Positions 12,131 through 25,347 are shown, counted from the first letter of the stretch. The stretch: DNA of 64,000 nt from Imbricaverruca yamaguchii (GCA_034440575.1 JAOTOL010001470.1:613501-677500), one strand, 5' to 3'. Notes: generated from the letters alone by a model not told the origin. Numbers and translations are program-made.

Positions 12131-13130
12131 AACTTCGCATGTCCGGGGGGGGGGGCAAACGTCTGGCCCCCTCTAAGATCTCTATAACTATGCTAGCTAG
12201 CGACAAACGGAAAACGGCATTGGATAGCTGGTGACGGGCTCCATCGAAAGTGTTTGGTCATTTTTTGTTCGCTCAGGTGAACAGTCAGGTCACTGGGTCA
12301 TCATAGGTCAAATTCGACCAGATCAGGTGGAACTCAGATATCGACACATATCTCAGGACCTCTAGCAGAGAGAAACAAACGGCGAACGCTATTCGACAGT
12401 CCTTGAAATGCGCTACCGACAATAGGCAGCGTAATTTAAGGTCAGGTCAACCGAAACTCAGGTCAAGGTCATGAAGACATGACCTAAGGTCAAGGCCTAG
12501 TGAGGTCATGCAATGTATCAATCGACGCGTCTTGACGATACAAGCACAATGACGGTAACTTCAGCCTTCTATCTCAATGCAGTGCGATGTAATGCGCATA
12601 AATGTGTAGTGATCTCAGGCGACCTCAGAGACCTTGGTGAGGTCACTGAGCAAAAATGTCATCGGTAACATCGAGCATAGCTTCCATCTACATGCCACAA
12701 CCGTTGTGAGATTATTCCGAGCGCAAATATGCAACCAGGAAACATTTGTATATTTTACCATAGCCATATAATGGGGGAGCCATGGCCGCGACCTGACCTA
12801 AGGTCAATGCCACGAAAAACAGCCCGATATACATATTATGGTCCCTGATGAGATCATGACGTGCTATAAGTTTGAAATCAATCGCACAATTATTGTGGAA
12901 GTTATGCCACCTAGAACTCCGAGTGTAGTTGGGTCACTTCGCCTGACCTGGTGACCTGACCTGAGATGACCATGAGGATGACCTGAAATGTATGAGGATA
13001 TGCGGAAAAGACCAATGAACAGCTATGCGAGGTTCGGCTTTGCTAACCCGATTAGTTTGTCGGCAAATGAGGAATAACCGTAGAGACAGATATCTGCCCC
13101 CCCCCCCGCCCCCGGACGTACGCGGGTTAA
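12131..13130. mobile_element. Putative AGGTCA-rich non-autonomous element, copy 1
   Basis: The two ends are related in inverted orientation: a left end with cgcatgtccggggggggg (about 12136-12154) and a right end that on the minus strand reads TTAACCCGCGTACGTCCGGG. The inside is non-coding and dense in AGGTCA/TGACCT half-sites, especially 12240-12500 and 12940-12990. Right-end TTAA is at 13127-13130; no TTAA is seen at the left. It resembles the better-bounded copy at 54159-55392 in layout. Assignment as an element is inference. Confidence 0.45.
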
Positions 13131-15081
13131 AACCGCACCACTTTGCATCACCGCATGAAGAATGACTAAAGTAAAATTATCAGGTACATATCGGTATAGT
13201 TTGCAATGATAGGTTTACGCTGCCATAAAGGCTATTCCTTTTTGATTTGTCAGAGGTCGGAGAGCAGCACAACACTGTCTTTGAGATTTGGTGAGTCCTA
13301 TCTCCATAATTGCGTGGGACCACATCTGCTGGTCGGGCGCCGGGCGCCGGGACAACACCTCTGCTGTCTGAATAGGCGCCGAGACCACATCTGTTCTGGC
13401 CGGCGGCCGGGAAAAACCTCAGCACCTCTACACGGCACCTCGCACCGGGAGGGTGCCAAACGGTGTTGTCGGCCACCTCCCACCTCGAGACACCTCGAGC
13501 CAAGCGGCAAAATGAAAACAGAGTGCCCCGATTCAGTCAGAGGCCCACGCAGTTGGCCAGCCAGATCCACGCACAAACTCAGGTAGCAAGAAGAAAGAGA
13601 GAAAAAGAGAGCAGGGCGTCGGAATTGGTAGCAGACTCAGAGGAGGGCTTGCAACCATGGCTTGTCAAAAAAGACATGGACTGTCGCTTGGGCCTTAATG
13701 GGGTACTTTATGCTTGAAATAACACTATCCATCGCTAGACCTCTCACAGACCAGCGTGTTATTGTGGCCTCTCCTCCACCCACAAAAACCTGCGGAAGAT
13801 ACTTAGCTAACCCTAAAACGGGTAAAGTCACTGTAATTAAACACCGCTTCTGCGAAAAAGTGAGCATAAAGTTCCAACTCAGAGTGCCGTCGATCCTTGG
13901 CGCCGCCATCCCCATCCTGCAATCGAATCTATAGCCCGCCCACAACACACCACCTGGCCACGCCTCAAGCAGTTAGCGTGGCACGAACATAGCGAACACC
14001 ACTGGCAGCTGAACTCCCACGGCCTGGTCACTGGGCGACTGTCGAGCGATCGCCTCTGGCACCGGCGGAGGGCGGGGGCAGGCGGGATGGGGTGGAGCGC
14101 GTCATCGCTGCGGCGCGGCACATCTGCCAGCAGTCGGCACACGTGTGTCGACGGCACGGCTGACCCCGGCCCGTCCGACACACGTGGCAGTGTGTCACCG
14201 GCACGGCACAACCCAGCCGCCAGCCAGCCAGCCGGCGGCGGCGGTGGCGGCTCGGTCACACACGCAGCGTCGTACGCAGACCGTGGCGTACGAGCCGCGC
14301 GGGAATGAGGCACACAGACAGCTACCCCCCCCAAACTACACAGATGCATTTGCGATGAGCTCGTGCCATCGTGTCACGACGCGTTGACTCTTTGGGGACA
14401 CAACGATTCCAGGTCAACGTCCATGTAACTTGGTATTGCCTATGTACACGAAAACTATGTCCCATGCACTAGGATGGCCCCATGTGCACAGGAAATCATC
14501 CCATGAACCTAAGCAGGGGATGCGCTCCATGTGGACCTAATGCCGGCCCATGTGTACACGGGTCCGATCCATTCGCACATGACTGCCACCTATGTGTGCA
14601 TAAACTGTGGTCTAGGCATACGGGAACTTCAGATGGGTGCAGGAAATCTGACTTCAGGGAACTCCCCACTCTTGTTTACAAGACCTCCGGCAACCTTGTG
14701 CTGAGCCAACGGTAGCCAGTTGCGCACGAGTACTCAGACCACTGCTCGGGAAGTATGGACCATGTATGTGCAAACATAAAAGTTTCCAGATAATAATTGC
14801 AGGAAGATATATCGCTGCTGCACGCTAAAACCGCGGTTATTGTTCTGCCATACTACACGTTATGAGTCATGCTTCCCGTGCACACCATCTGAGGGATATT
14901 CATGAAAGGAAAATAACACACGGAAGTCTTTGCAATTGCATCATGAAACTAAGACCAAATTTTGACGTTTGTAGGCACGGAATCGACGGTGTGTCCAAGA
15001 CGTTATGCTCGTATACTTTGGAGCATAATTCCCACATTGTTTAGCGTAGACAGTGGTTCACGCACTTCGATCACCCCGCCA
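13131..15081. other. No gene recognised, GC-rich
   Basis: Includes short simple duplications (cgggcgccgggcgccggg near 13335) and a GC-rich stretch at 14030-14310. A plus-strand frame at 13662-13934 and a minus-strand frame at 13879-14349 give no recognisable protein. Their composition fits random open frames in GC-rich DNA. Confidence 0.4.
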
Positions 15082-15232
15082 CAGGGTATGAGTCGCCTAG
15101 GGGTAAGTTGCCAGTCTCGCAATCGAAAGATTGTGGGTTCGAGCCTCATCTGTTGCTACTCTTCACCCGCAGCCAATCGGATATTGGAGAGGCTACACGA
15201 CTCAACGGTGGAAGTGTCGTAAAACCAGCGAA
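15082..15232 (+). mobile_element. tRNA-derived SINE, family A, copy 2
   Basis: Same head and body as the copy at 508-662: A box cgcctaggggtaagttg, B box gggttcgagcct, and the conserved body through gtcgtaaaacca. It lies head-to-tail against the 3' end of the LINE on the opposite strand. Confidence 0.7.
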
Positions 15233-15249
15233 CGACATCACGCCGCTCC

Positions 15250-16560
15250 AGCTCCGTGGTGGCGAATTGGAGCTTAGGGGAGCGTCCACATCCAGGGTCA
15301 TTTTGCGCCCATAACTGTATTATACTCAATCTGCTGTGCTACTATCATAGCTTATTATTAATATTCGCGGGTGATAGTATATCACCTCTAGGCGAGTTTG
15401 TCGAAGGAAAGTAAAAATATTCCCAGACGCCACGACCTCAGAGTCGTTCCCTACAAGCATACGTAAAGAAGTGTCGGCGTAAAGCAGTCCTAAAATCTGG
15501 CGTCGTAGAGGTTCTAACAGTGTACAACCTACTAAAGCATGGTACACAGTAAGCGGATTAGAACAGCGCGGGCATAGAGGTCGGTCATCACCAGTCAGCA
15601 TGTAACTGTGCGTTGCAAAGGTATGACCTGTTATCAATCGGCAGAGTACTACTACTTCCTGTCGTTTGGTTCGGTGCGAGGATCGCCACTTTCCTAGTGT
15701 CGGTTTTAAAACCCTGAGCTTAGTACACTTCGAGTTCCAGGCTCGTTGCCATTCTGACCGTATATTTGACAATATAGTAGGATATAGGTCCCTTGGAGGG
15801 AGCCGTAGATGGACCGTAGTGTGTTTGGCGGTTATGTCAGCAGCTTCATTTCCCGCGAGTCCGACATGACTAGGAATCCAACAGAACACGATATTTCTGC
15901 CGATGTCACGTAGATATTCCACGAGTTCGATGATCCTACGAACAAGTCGATTATGCTGGTTAAAGGTTGTCAACACAAGGAGACTGCTCAAGGAGTCTGT
16001 GAAAACCACGTGCTTTGTGGACCGGTCTTTCTGTATAAAATACAGGGCTTGCAGAATCGCATAAAATTCGGCGGTAAAAATCGATCTTTGCGTTGGTAAA
16101 GAGAAAGACCTTACACTGTGTCGAGTGACGTAGGCACATCCACCAGAGACCGACTTTGAACAGTCTGCAAATTCGCGAAAAGTCGTGATATTCATGTATT
16201 TTTTCCAATGCCAGTATTCGGAGTTCCTCCGGGTTTACATGTGCTTTCTTTGAGCATGATAAAGTCACGTCAGTTTGCACTGGGACAGCGTGCCATGGGG
16301 GAGTGTTCGACGTAGTAAGACGTGCTACACAACGGGGCCTGATATTGCAGTCACGGAGGATCCAAGCCATGCGAATAGAAAACGGTAATCCACGCTGATG
16401 GGCCCTGTGGCATGTTCTTGATGTCCTCGAGAATATCCACCGATAGGCTGGATGTTTTCGGTTTTGAGCAACATTGCACGCGTATGTCGCGCCCAATAAC
16501 TTACGGCGTAACGCAAGAACAGTGAAAAAAATCGCCATTTTGCATGGAAAGTCACAGTTA
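15250..16560 (-). mobile_element. I-clade-like LINE, 3' part
   Basis: Minus-strand remnant with the end of RT and the connection region (16560-16196), a long open RNase H frame and the Cys-rich tail. The 3' end carries the hairpin motif at about 15255-15313. It is truncated at its 5' side near 16560. It is the closest relative in the window of the LINE split by the mariner element and shows what that site looked like before insertion. Confidence 0.8.
15326..16195 (-). pseudogene. LINE RNase H and Cys-rich C-terminal region
   Basis: Open for 289 codons. The four acidic RNase H positions are visible: the aspartate in FADCSKS, the glutamate in IFTAEFYAIL, the aspartate in VVFTDSLSSL and the aspartate in GLAGNEAAD. 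A zinc-knuckle-like tail follows (CRLITGHTF, LCPRCSNPLTVYHALVGC). The frame is only the C-terminal part of a LINE ORF2, so it is a fragment although internally intact. The enzyme would degrade template RNA during retrotransposition. Confidence 0.75.
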
Positions 16561-19234
16561 ATGGAAGTTTTAGGTTTCATCCTTGGTGATGACTTTCATC
16601 TTTTCATAAACATATTACAAACACAGATGGTGGTTGTTGTGATGGAAATAAAGTGCATGTTTGCAATGTTTTCATCCCTGTCTTTTGTTTTTCCAGCAGG
16701 CATCAATAGTCTCACTCGCAGGTGAATATAGAATGGGCTTTGAGACAAATGCATATCCTGACAAAACCTAATGGACCTGTAGCGAAAATGTTCCTGGCAG
16801 GCTGAAAAATATTGTATAATGGACTAGCTGTGTATCCTCATGAAGCTAGGCATGAAGTTCACAGTGTATCCTCACAATGCAGAGGATTACATAGCATGAA
16901 CATAAGTGCAGCAATCTATGAATATGCATGAATCCATAAAACACAAACTCATACCAGGCATCTTTAAAAAAAAACATGTAAAGCTGTAGCATAACCAGAA
17001 ATTCGGCTGAGCTGACACACTTAAGGGCTGAGTCATGACATTGGTCAAACCCAAGTAATTGTCAGCTAATGCAGGAGGGATTTGGAGCAAGGTGACGGGG
17101 CATTATCAGCATAGATAGCCTGATTTGAACTAAAATTATCCTTTACTCAAACTCTTCAGAAAAACAGGGAACATTTTATTTCAAGAAAAAGTATTGTTTT
17201 CAACTAGAGCTTGCACCTAAACCATACAAATCAGATATTTTGCGTCAGCGATTTATTAAATCTTACACAATCCAAGCTGAATGACAACGGGCTGGCTGGA
17301 TCGACCCATGAGCTGAACCCTTAACAGCGTTGAATATCATGACTATTAAATTCAGCGGAAAATAATTTATACTAATCATCTCAGCACTGATTAGAGGCAA
17401 AAAATGCAGGCATACAAATATACATTAATAAATACGGAAATACCCAAACCTCGATCCTATTCAGCGACTTACGAGGGCTCAGGTTTGTTTTTAGGAGTCT
17501 TGTGTGCGTCACAATTGTAGGCATGTATTTTGAAAAATATAATTGATAAAATGTTCCGATATTAATATATGATTCTCTTCAGACCTAAACAGAGAAATAA
17601 AATTATAATTGTTTCTTCATTTATCTTAACCTTACATTAATACATTTCACAAATACTGCAAATATTAGGAAACATTGTTTATCAAGAACATGGGATGAAT
17701 AATTTCATCCTAAGGCTGGCACATTCCAGGATGAAAAACGCATGAAAATACAGGGGAATTTGTGGATGAATACTGGGGGGCATGATGGATAAATCAAAGA
17801 TCAAAGCGAATATTCGAACGTCTCATCATTTTCTACACCTTATAAACGGACAATAGTGCTCTGCCGCGCTCGGTACAAGGAATTATTCATATGTTCATCT
17901 GTGAGCTATTTCGGCCAGTCCGAAGGATGAAAAATACAGGCAAACGCAGGGCTTGATATACGGAGGTGCTACAAATAAATCGCACAACTGGGATTTTCCA
18001 ACTCTCCGTTCATTTTAGTACTTCAAAATTATCACAAAACCACTTCCGAAGGTTTTCCTTACGTGCCATGTTTTTTACAACGCAAGAGCTCTCGACGTGT
18101 GGATGCTTGTAAAGTATGCTGCAAATGGAGACCAGTTCCTTGGTGATATGGCAAGGGAATACTATAAGTGAACAAGAATATAATTATTTCAAGTTCATTT
18201 TCTGATTTGAGCACAGGAAATACTCGACGTGCACAGTTAAGTGAACATTATGGTGTTTTTCAATTGCCATTTGTCGATAGTTCACTGGCTTTTTCATTCG
18301 TCACAGGTAACAACCTGAATGCCATAATTCTCCCTTGTAGTGGAAATATTTTATCCTAATTTTTTCCATGGCATTCTTTATAACTTTATAAGTCCTTTCC
18401 AGTATAATAGCCTCCCAGCCATGCAGAATAAATATAAAAAATAAATTGCGAAGTGTGCATTGTGTCCTTTGGCGCTATAATTTGTCACGAAAGCGCAAAA
18501 CATCGGTGCACTGAATTTTGCATACATTCAATTGCTTTCGTAGCCTTGCATTTGGCACACACGTGCATACAGTGCAGCGTGAGTTCTATGGGTACTGCCT
18601 TGAGCGGAGTTAACCTTAAACCACCTCAGCCTACGTTGCACACATGTGTGGTACAATGTACATGATGAATATCTCGATTTACATTGGTGATATATTAGTG
18701 GCAGATCTGCGTGTGCTGTTCGAAGGAAAGCATATGATCAAGGTAGGGCCAGTGGATTCTAAGGTTGTTCTGCTTTGTTGGGAGGGGGAAGATTCAGAGC
18801 TGAATGAGGATGAAATAGATATTGCAGTGGAGAGACGGTATTAGGTCTAAGAAGGCCGAATGGGCCGCCCGCCATGCCCAAAGGCGAATGCCCTCTGGCC
18901 TCCTTTCCATCCCCTACTGTTGAAGTTACACCTATCCGGGAGGTCGGAGTGCACCCCTCCCCTTTGGTCCCCGCTTCTTAAGAAGGCAAGTTAGTGCCAC
19001 CCCAGCACATCTTTAGCCTCCACCAGCCCCACAGCTCAGCCACACACCCTGTAACTTCCTGTATCCGACCCTATTTGAGACTGAATTATGTGATGCTGAA
19101 TATCCCTACAGGGGGGGGAGCCTTAACATGTTGCAAGATGTGGACAGGGCAGGAATTCAGGATCCAGCACCCAATCATATTGGAATGAGGACAAGTCTAA
19201 AAGAAACTATGAATTTGCCAAAAAAGAAGTAGCT
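16561..19234. other. No gene recognised, AT-rich
   Basis: Mostly AT-rich sequence with only short frames. Words such as ggatgaaaaacgcatgaaaatacagg (split copies near 17730 and 17925) hint at old repeats, but no family can be named. Confidence 0.35.
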
Positions 19235-20580
19235 AAAGAAACTTGAAAGATAATGCAACTATGAGCCACAGGGGCCAACGGCATAGGAACAGGGCAGCCC
19301 CCCCCAACTTTGATGCTGGTGGGCAATGTCTGGCATCTTTTCATCTCCCCAGTAGAAAACATTTCAGTCTCATGACACATCCTGCTGCCTTCCTCCCCCC
19401 CCTCCCCCACATAAAAATGTTCCTTTTGGCCCTGACAGGTGCCATCTTGGTTACACTTTGTGGACATTAAGAACTGATTGTCCACAACATTTGTTGATTA
19501 GTTATCAATGAAATAATTAAAGGAAATTATTTTCTCCTTTTGATACCAGTCTATGCTATTTTTTCGATAGCTTGTGATAGCTGGTTCCAATGTTAACTAG
19601 CCTGCTAGTAAAGAAAGACTGTCTTGTCTTCATCTTGATATAATTAACTTTGATTTTGAATTGGTGGTCTCTAATAACTAATTGCATAACTTGTATTATC
19701 CTAGATATGTATCTGTTGCTGACCATGCATAAATTTAAATACCTTGATGAGACCTTCTCCCTTATTTTTCTGTATCTAAGTGTACACACATTCATATCTT
19801 TTTAATCTTGTCTGATATGCTAGGCTGCTCAAATTACTAATCCTCTTTTGCACTCTCTAAATATTACGAACTTTTTCCATAGCTATAGGGGATCAAGCTC
19901 CACTATTTAAAATGTGGCATAAAGTTTTGTTATTGCTTCTGTTGTATGTTGTCCATAATTTGTGGACACAATATGATGTATAAAATTTTGTGTTCACAAA
20001 TAACACCTAAGTGCTTCTGTTGAGTCACAGTTAGTACTTGACTACCCATCAAGTATGGATTCCCGATATGATATCTACCTAAATGCATTATTCGACAATT
20101 ATGAAGGCTAAATTTAATTTGGCACTTTTTATACCCTTTCAATACTATTTACAACTTTTGTGACCATTGGTGGTTCCAGTACTGACCATTGCAGTACTTC
20201 ACTAAGAGCATCTTGTCATGAAATCTTCATGCCACCTAGCACCACTCTACCGTATGTCTGAAAGCCATGGATCAAACTCATTTTCATATCAGGATTAAAT
20301 CAATATGATGTCTTATCGCACTTGTCTATAGAAAAATCCAAAAAGTTAAAGATATTTGTCAGCGAGATCAACCTTTTCTAAACACATGCTGGGTGTCTCG
20401 AATCAATATGTTCCCTTCCAGAAAACCAAACACTATGTGATTACTATTTTTTTAAACATCGTACAGCCTAAGGATCTTGCTAGTCTATCATTTTCAACTT
20501 TCCCCTTTTCGCCTTATTTGAAAATAAGATCTGCATTTGGGAGCTTCCAATCTCCTGGAATTTAATCTCGAAGAGGGTTA
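19235..20580 (-). mobile_element. Decayed CR1-like LINE, 3' portion
   Basis: Minus-strand matches to the C-terminal end of the CR1-like RT at 22300-23750, for example HQFKIKVNYIKMKTRQSFFT beside HKFKIKVNHSRTRLRQTFFT, and an antisense trace of the upstream RT near 20380-20570. The 3' tail (tgcaactatgagccacaggggcc near 19254) matches the tail of the other copy. Frames are broken and the middle is deleted. Confidence 0.65.
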
Positions 20581-22299
20581 CGTACGAAATATGATACAGT
20601 GATATGATACAAAGTTAAATCGCTGGCTCTTTCACATTGGAGTCAGGGCCATGGCCTGAAATCGCAAGTAACGGCACAGCATTTAGCAGATCTGACATGG
20701 TAGCCGCTTCAAGCTATTTATGCTATAGAAATGCAGCTGTTTGCATTACATAATCTCATTCAAAATGGTGTGGTCCCCGCATTGTCGATTGTGACACGAG
20801 CAACTTATCCCTAGACCGCTCGTCCCCCATATTAGCGAGGAAGCTAGGTTGCTGAAATGTTAGTGTGGAAAAGTGTGTTCTAATTCGCATTTTGTTATGA
20901 GACACCGATCTGCGCATGCAGTAGAAAAAGAACACTTTACTGAGTATGTTGTACATGAGCGTGTTCCCCCTCAACCAGACCAATTTAATTGTTTTCGCAT
21001 GTATTCATTCATACTAAAGCGCGTGTACCGGCGTGTCAGGCCCGCGCTTTCTGCCCTTGCATTAATACTAGAAGAGTGTGAGAAGGTATGCTTGCATGGT
21101 GGGGCGCGTTTTACCGAGCTTCCCCTAATACATGGTATTATAGTTTTTAAGCGATTGTATCACTCAGACTTGAACGGAATCTTCATGCCACCTAGCACCA
21201 CTCTACCGTCTGTCTAATGGCTGTTGATGCAATAAGACTCATATTTTATGTTCCGAGTGTGTACTACATCATTGGCGTTGAAAGAACGTGGAACGATGGA
21301 CGAACACAAGAGAAGCTGTTGCTTCGTTTCAACGAATCCAAGTCGCATTGGGAAATGCAAAATAATTATTTCTGTGATATAGTACGATTTTGGTTTCGCT
21401 GTTGACTAGTATTCGTAGAAACTATCCACATTTCCAGTCACGCTCGCGATCATATCGATTCAAAGTTCAGCCATGCACAATTAAAAGTTGTTATTGGCTT
21501 GATTAGTGCTTCCGTTGATGGCGTCGGTGCTGACTGTTCAGATGCCTCATTTCACGCTTATATTAAATGTTGATCGTGTGCTGTATTATTTATTTACAAA
21601 GTCCAGCTGTTTGATAGAGTTGCGGCATGGCCTTCACCAGAGATGATGTTCCCTTGAGACCAAATGACTAAGGACATAAACACGTCACAAAAAGCAAAAC
21701 AAAAGCAGTGTCAGTATTAGCGACATTGCCGTAGTTACGCTCCAGTTATAGCCGAAAAGGATACGCAGGCATATGCAGACAGATTATTCGAAAGTGCTGT
21801 CAGACACACACTGAACTGGTGATACGGTCGTTCTGCGGGCACTGGTTCAGCATTTGAGGACGTGACAGGTCACAGGTATGATGACAGTTATCCGAATTGC
21901 ATAGGTCAGCATCGCCACCCAGGGATGTAGGCTTCGTGATCGGGTTTGCATGATGAGGACTGGTCAGCGAGGCAGTGGCCAAGGTAGATGGTACCTGCAA
22001 CACAATGCCAACCAATCAAATACACCCACATGCAGTTCATGGCATTTGGGTGAGGCCAGCATCCACGTTGTACATGCAGGTTTAAGTGGCAGGTCCTAGA
22101 TGCGCGACATTTATCTTCTCCAAGGGACGGAACAGTCAATTACTTCGCATTTATCTTCATACCTTCCACGCATCACGGTCTGCCATCATACACATTGAGG
22201 AAACCCACAGCCATCAAGCACCCGGCATGCACAGGTGAAACAAACACGTCCAAGTATAACATGCAATGTAGGTTTTTGATAGGGTGGTGCACAGCTAGG
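20581..22299. other. No gene recognised; holds a 37-bp direct duplicate
   Basis: Bases 21179-21215 repeat 20223-20259 with one mismatch (cttcatgccacctagcacca inside it). No coding sequence is recognised; the 114-codon frame at 20873-21217 has no known signature. Confidence 0.4.
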
Positions 22300-23748
22300 G
22301 TGTTGCGGGAAACTGAAAAGGAACTGGCATTTCCACTTAGTATAATATTTTGTAGATCAGTTTCACATCATGAAATTCCAACCGATTGGAAAAGGGCAAA
22401 TGTAGTTCCTATTTTCAAGAAAGGAGAAAGAGGGAAAGTTGAAAACTATAGGCCAATAAGTCTCACATCCCTAGTATGCAAGGTACTCGAATCAATTATC
22501 AAGGATAGAATAGTTAGTTATCTGGAAGGTAGCAGATTGATTCAAAATACTCAACATGGGTTTAGAAAAGGGCGATCGTGTCTCACAAACCTCTTGGACT
22601 TTTTTAACTTCGCCACAGAACAATTTGATCAGGGAAATCAGGTTGATGTAGCATATCTTGACTTTAGTAAGGCCTTTGACAAGGTACCCCATAAACGGTT
22701 AATGATACAGCTTCAGTCCCATGGTATTGCAGGTAGCATCTTAAAATGGATAGAGTTGTGGCTTTCAGATAGACAGCAAAGAGTGATGCTAAATGGTACA
22801 AAGTCATCATGGCAAAATGTTCTTAGTGGAGTCCCCCAGGGGTCAGTACTAGGGCCATTACTGTTCATTATATTTGTAACTGACATTGAAAGTGGCCTAA
22901 GCAGTAAAGTTTTGAAATTTGCGGATGATTTGAAGGTCTTTAGAGCAATAACAGGTCAGGATGAGCATATCTCGCTGCAAAAAGACTTAGACGAACTTGT
23001 GAAGTGGTCCGAAGAATGGCAAATGAAATTTAACTTTGATAAGTGCAAAATCATGCATGTAGGTAAGCAGCATATGAAGGCTCCATACTTGATGGGTGGC
23101 CAAGTGCTATCAGTGACTCAACAGGAGAAGGATTTAGGCGTTATTCTAAACACAAAACTGGGAGCATCAGAACAGACCAAGGAAGCCAGGAAGAAGGCAC
23201 TGAGAATGCTCGGGGCAATAAATAGGAATGTATCATACAGAAGTGAGGAAGTGATCAGGAACCTTTACTGTGCATACGTCAGGCCACATTTGGAATACTG
23301 CATCCAAGCTTGGTCTCCTAGCTATGAAAAAGATTGTTGGCTTTTGGAGAGAGTACAAAAGAGGGCTACAAAAATGGTTAATGGCATAAGCAACCTGGCA
23401 TATGAGGAAAGATTGAAGAAATTGAATATGTTTTCACTTAGATATAGAAGGCTGAGAGGAGATCTCATCGAGGTCTTTAAATTTGTCAATGGTCTGGAGA
23501 GTGGATACCTTGGGGAAATGTTTGAATTTAACAGAAATGATGCAATTAGAGGTCATAAATTCAAAATTAAAGTTAACCACAGCAGAACAAGGTTAAGGCA
23601 AACTTTCTTCACCAACAGGGTAGTGGAACACTGGAACCAGCTGCCAGAAAACATCGTCAGTAGCAGCACATTGAACATCTTTAAAAACAGCATAGACAAT
23701 CATTATACGAATATAGGGCTTGCTTTTCAGTATTACAGGGAGGGCTGA
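22195..23748 (+). CDS. CR1-like LINE reverse transcriptase, partial ORF2
   Basis: Open for 517 codons, of which roughly the first 40 are probably flanking sequence read through by chance. The rest follows the RT block order: ETEKELAFPLSIIF, PTDWKRANVVPIFKKG, YRPISLTSLVCKVLE, QHGFRKGRSCLTNLL, block A VDVAYLDFSKAFDKVPH, LSGVPQGSVLGPLLF, catalytic FADDLKVF, then the C-terminal region with HLEYCIQAWSP and FTNRVVEHWNQLP. The catalytic aspartates (LDFSKAFD and FADD) are intact. The N-terminal endonuclease is missing, so the copy cannot move by itself. The protein would prime and copy LINE RNA at a nicked target. Confidence 0.85.
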   Translation: MRKPTAIKHPACTGETNTSKYNMQCRFLIGWCTARVLRETEKELAFPLSIIFCRSVSHHEIPTDWKRANVVPIFKKGERGKVENYRPISLTSLVCKVLESIIKDRIVSYLEGSRLIQNTQHGFRKGRSCLTNLLDFFNFATEQFDQGNQVDVAYLDFSKAFDKVPHKRLMIQLQSHGIAGSILKWIELWLSDRQQRVMLNGTKSSWQNVLSGVPQGSVLGPLLFIIFVTDIESGLSSKVLKFADDLKVFRAITGQDEHISLQKDLDELVKWSEEWQMKFNFDKCKIMHVGKQHMKAPYLMGGQVLSVTQQEKDLGVILNTKLGASEQTKEARKKALRMLGAINRNVSYRSEEVIRNLYCAYVRPHLEYCIQAWSPSYEKDCWLLERVQKRATKMVNGISNLAYEERLKKLNMFSLRYRRLRGDLIEVFKFVNGLESGYLGEMFEFNRNDAIRGHKFKIKVNHSRTRLRQTFFTNRVVEHWNQLPENIVSSSTLNIFKNSIDNHYTNIGLAFQYYREG

Positions 23749-23860
23749 TTAACAGTTTTGGTGTGCAACTGGTTCAGTGTACAGAGTGCAACCAAGAAGG
23801 GCCCTTGTGGCTCATAGTTGCACTAATCTTTTATGTCTCTTTATGTCTCTTTATGTCACA
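22300..23860 (+). mobile_element. CR1-like LINE, 5' truncated, recent
   Basis: It holds an open reverse transcriptase frame and an intact 3' end with a short (tttatgtctc)n-type tail near 23831-23860. No endonuclease is present, so it is truncated at the 5' side, the usual fate of LINE insertions. Related 3' ends occur at 19235 (minus), 37741-37968 (minus) and 63719-64000 (plus). The last is almost identical over about 280 bases, which indicates recent activity. Confidence 0.85.
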
Positions 23861-24142
23861 GGTGCCCTTCCGCCATGTGTGGCAAGATTAATGTGAAGAA
23901 GTACCAAACAATGGAATTACCTGTTTCATTTCAAGCACCGCGCTACATTCATGAACTCAATAAAGAAAGGGAGAGACAAAATGAGAACCATGTGAAGGTA
24001 CTGACCTCAACAATGTGGTCCAGGAAGAGTGGATGCAACATACAATTTGTCGAAATTTGTATGATTATGTTTGCTACTCTGGCCATGTGTTTATTTTATG
24101 AGTATGATGACGCAATCTGGGTTTTCATCATGATGCATCTAT

Positions 24143-25303
24143 TCAGCATTTTTCATCTTTCACTATCTCAGTGATTTTGTTTTTCATCCGCACAGGTACT
24201 GAAAAAGTAATTTTAAGACACTGCGCAAGAGGTGATTCGTCTACTTCTGTCATTGCACTATAAGCCGGTGAAGTGCGAAAGGCTCCAGTAGCATTGCGAA
24301 GACCTGAATTATGGATGACATCAAGATAACGCTTTGATGTGGCACATGCTCCGTCATAAATAAAACATCCATAGTCAAGTTTAGAGCGCCCGGGAGATCG
24401 ATACATAAGAAGTAAGACATGTCTGTCTGCCCAATACGAACACCTGGAGACGGCTTTCATTACTCGCAGTCTCTTTGCGCATTTCTGCGCAAAATCGTTG
24501 ATTTGGGTTCTGTATGTTAGTCGACGATCCATCCACACACCCAAAAACTTTGCAGCTTGTTTGAAAGGAATGCGGTTCCCATTCATCATAATCACCCGAT
24601 TGGTGCAAGAACGTTTGTGGCAGACGTGAACAGCAACGGTTTTCGATGTAAACATGGCGAAGCCCGTTTTGTCACACCAATTCTGCACCTTCCGGACCGC
24701 CTGTTGAGAGTTGTCTTTCTGCCGTGCGTGCAGTACGCGAAGAACATCAAACGGCAAAATAATCTACGAACAGTGCTTTTCCTATGGAAGCTCCTCCTAT
24801 GGAAGGAGTGAGTAGCCCACGTCGTTGATGGAAATGGCGAACAATGCGACACTCAGCACACTCCCCTGCGGAACTCCGTCCACTTGCTGGAATGTGCCAG
24901 AGGAAACATCCTACCCTGACACGAAAAGTTCTGGCAGCTAAAAAATGTGTCAAGAAAACCCCCACGGGGCCTCTGATACCCATCAAGTGCAACTCATGGC
25001 AACATCGTGTCGCCATGCAGTATCGTATGCTCCGTTAATATCGAAGAATATCACAGCTGTGTGGCATTTCTTCCTAAAACTAGAGCGCACAACAGAGTCG
25101 AGTGTTAAAACATGGTCAAAAGTGCTGCGATGTTTTCGGAAACCACTGTGTATCACAGAGAGTATATTGTTACGTTCTAGAAATCCGGACCCTCTGCAAC
25201 GCTCCTCAGAGTGCTGATTGCTGCAGTCAATTCGGAAATAGAAAATGGAATGTTGTATTCGAGAAGATATGTGGTTGAAAAATATAGGGGGCGTGCTTCG
25301 CAC
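24143..25303 (-). pseudogene. LINE reverse transcriptase remnant
   Basis: Late RT blocks are visible: SGFRKHRSTFDHVLTLDSV, FFDINGAYDTAW (block A with its aspartate), GVFLTHFLAARTFRVRVG, a disrupted GVPQGS region and ALFVDYFAV, where the second catalytic aspartate of FVDD is replaced by tyrosine. The C-terminal connection (LLMYRSPGRSKLDYGCFIYD) follows in another frame. Several frameshifts separate these. Confidence 0.7.
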
Positions 25304-25347
25304 TGAGCCTTGTAGGTTGAGAAACGGACGCTAATATTATTTTTCGA

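Noticed and set aside
12240..12990. Nuclear-receptor enhancer made of AGGTCA half-sites
   Set aside because: The half-sites recur with the putative element family and not near a recognisable promoter. Density alone does not show regulatory function.
13662..13934. Small plus-strand gene with a hydrophobic start
   Set aside because: No family signature, no splice or promoter support, and an equally long frame exists on the opposite strand.
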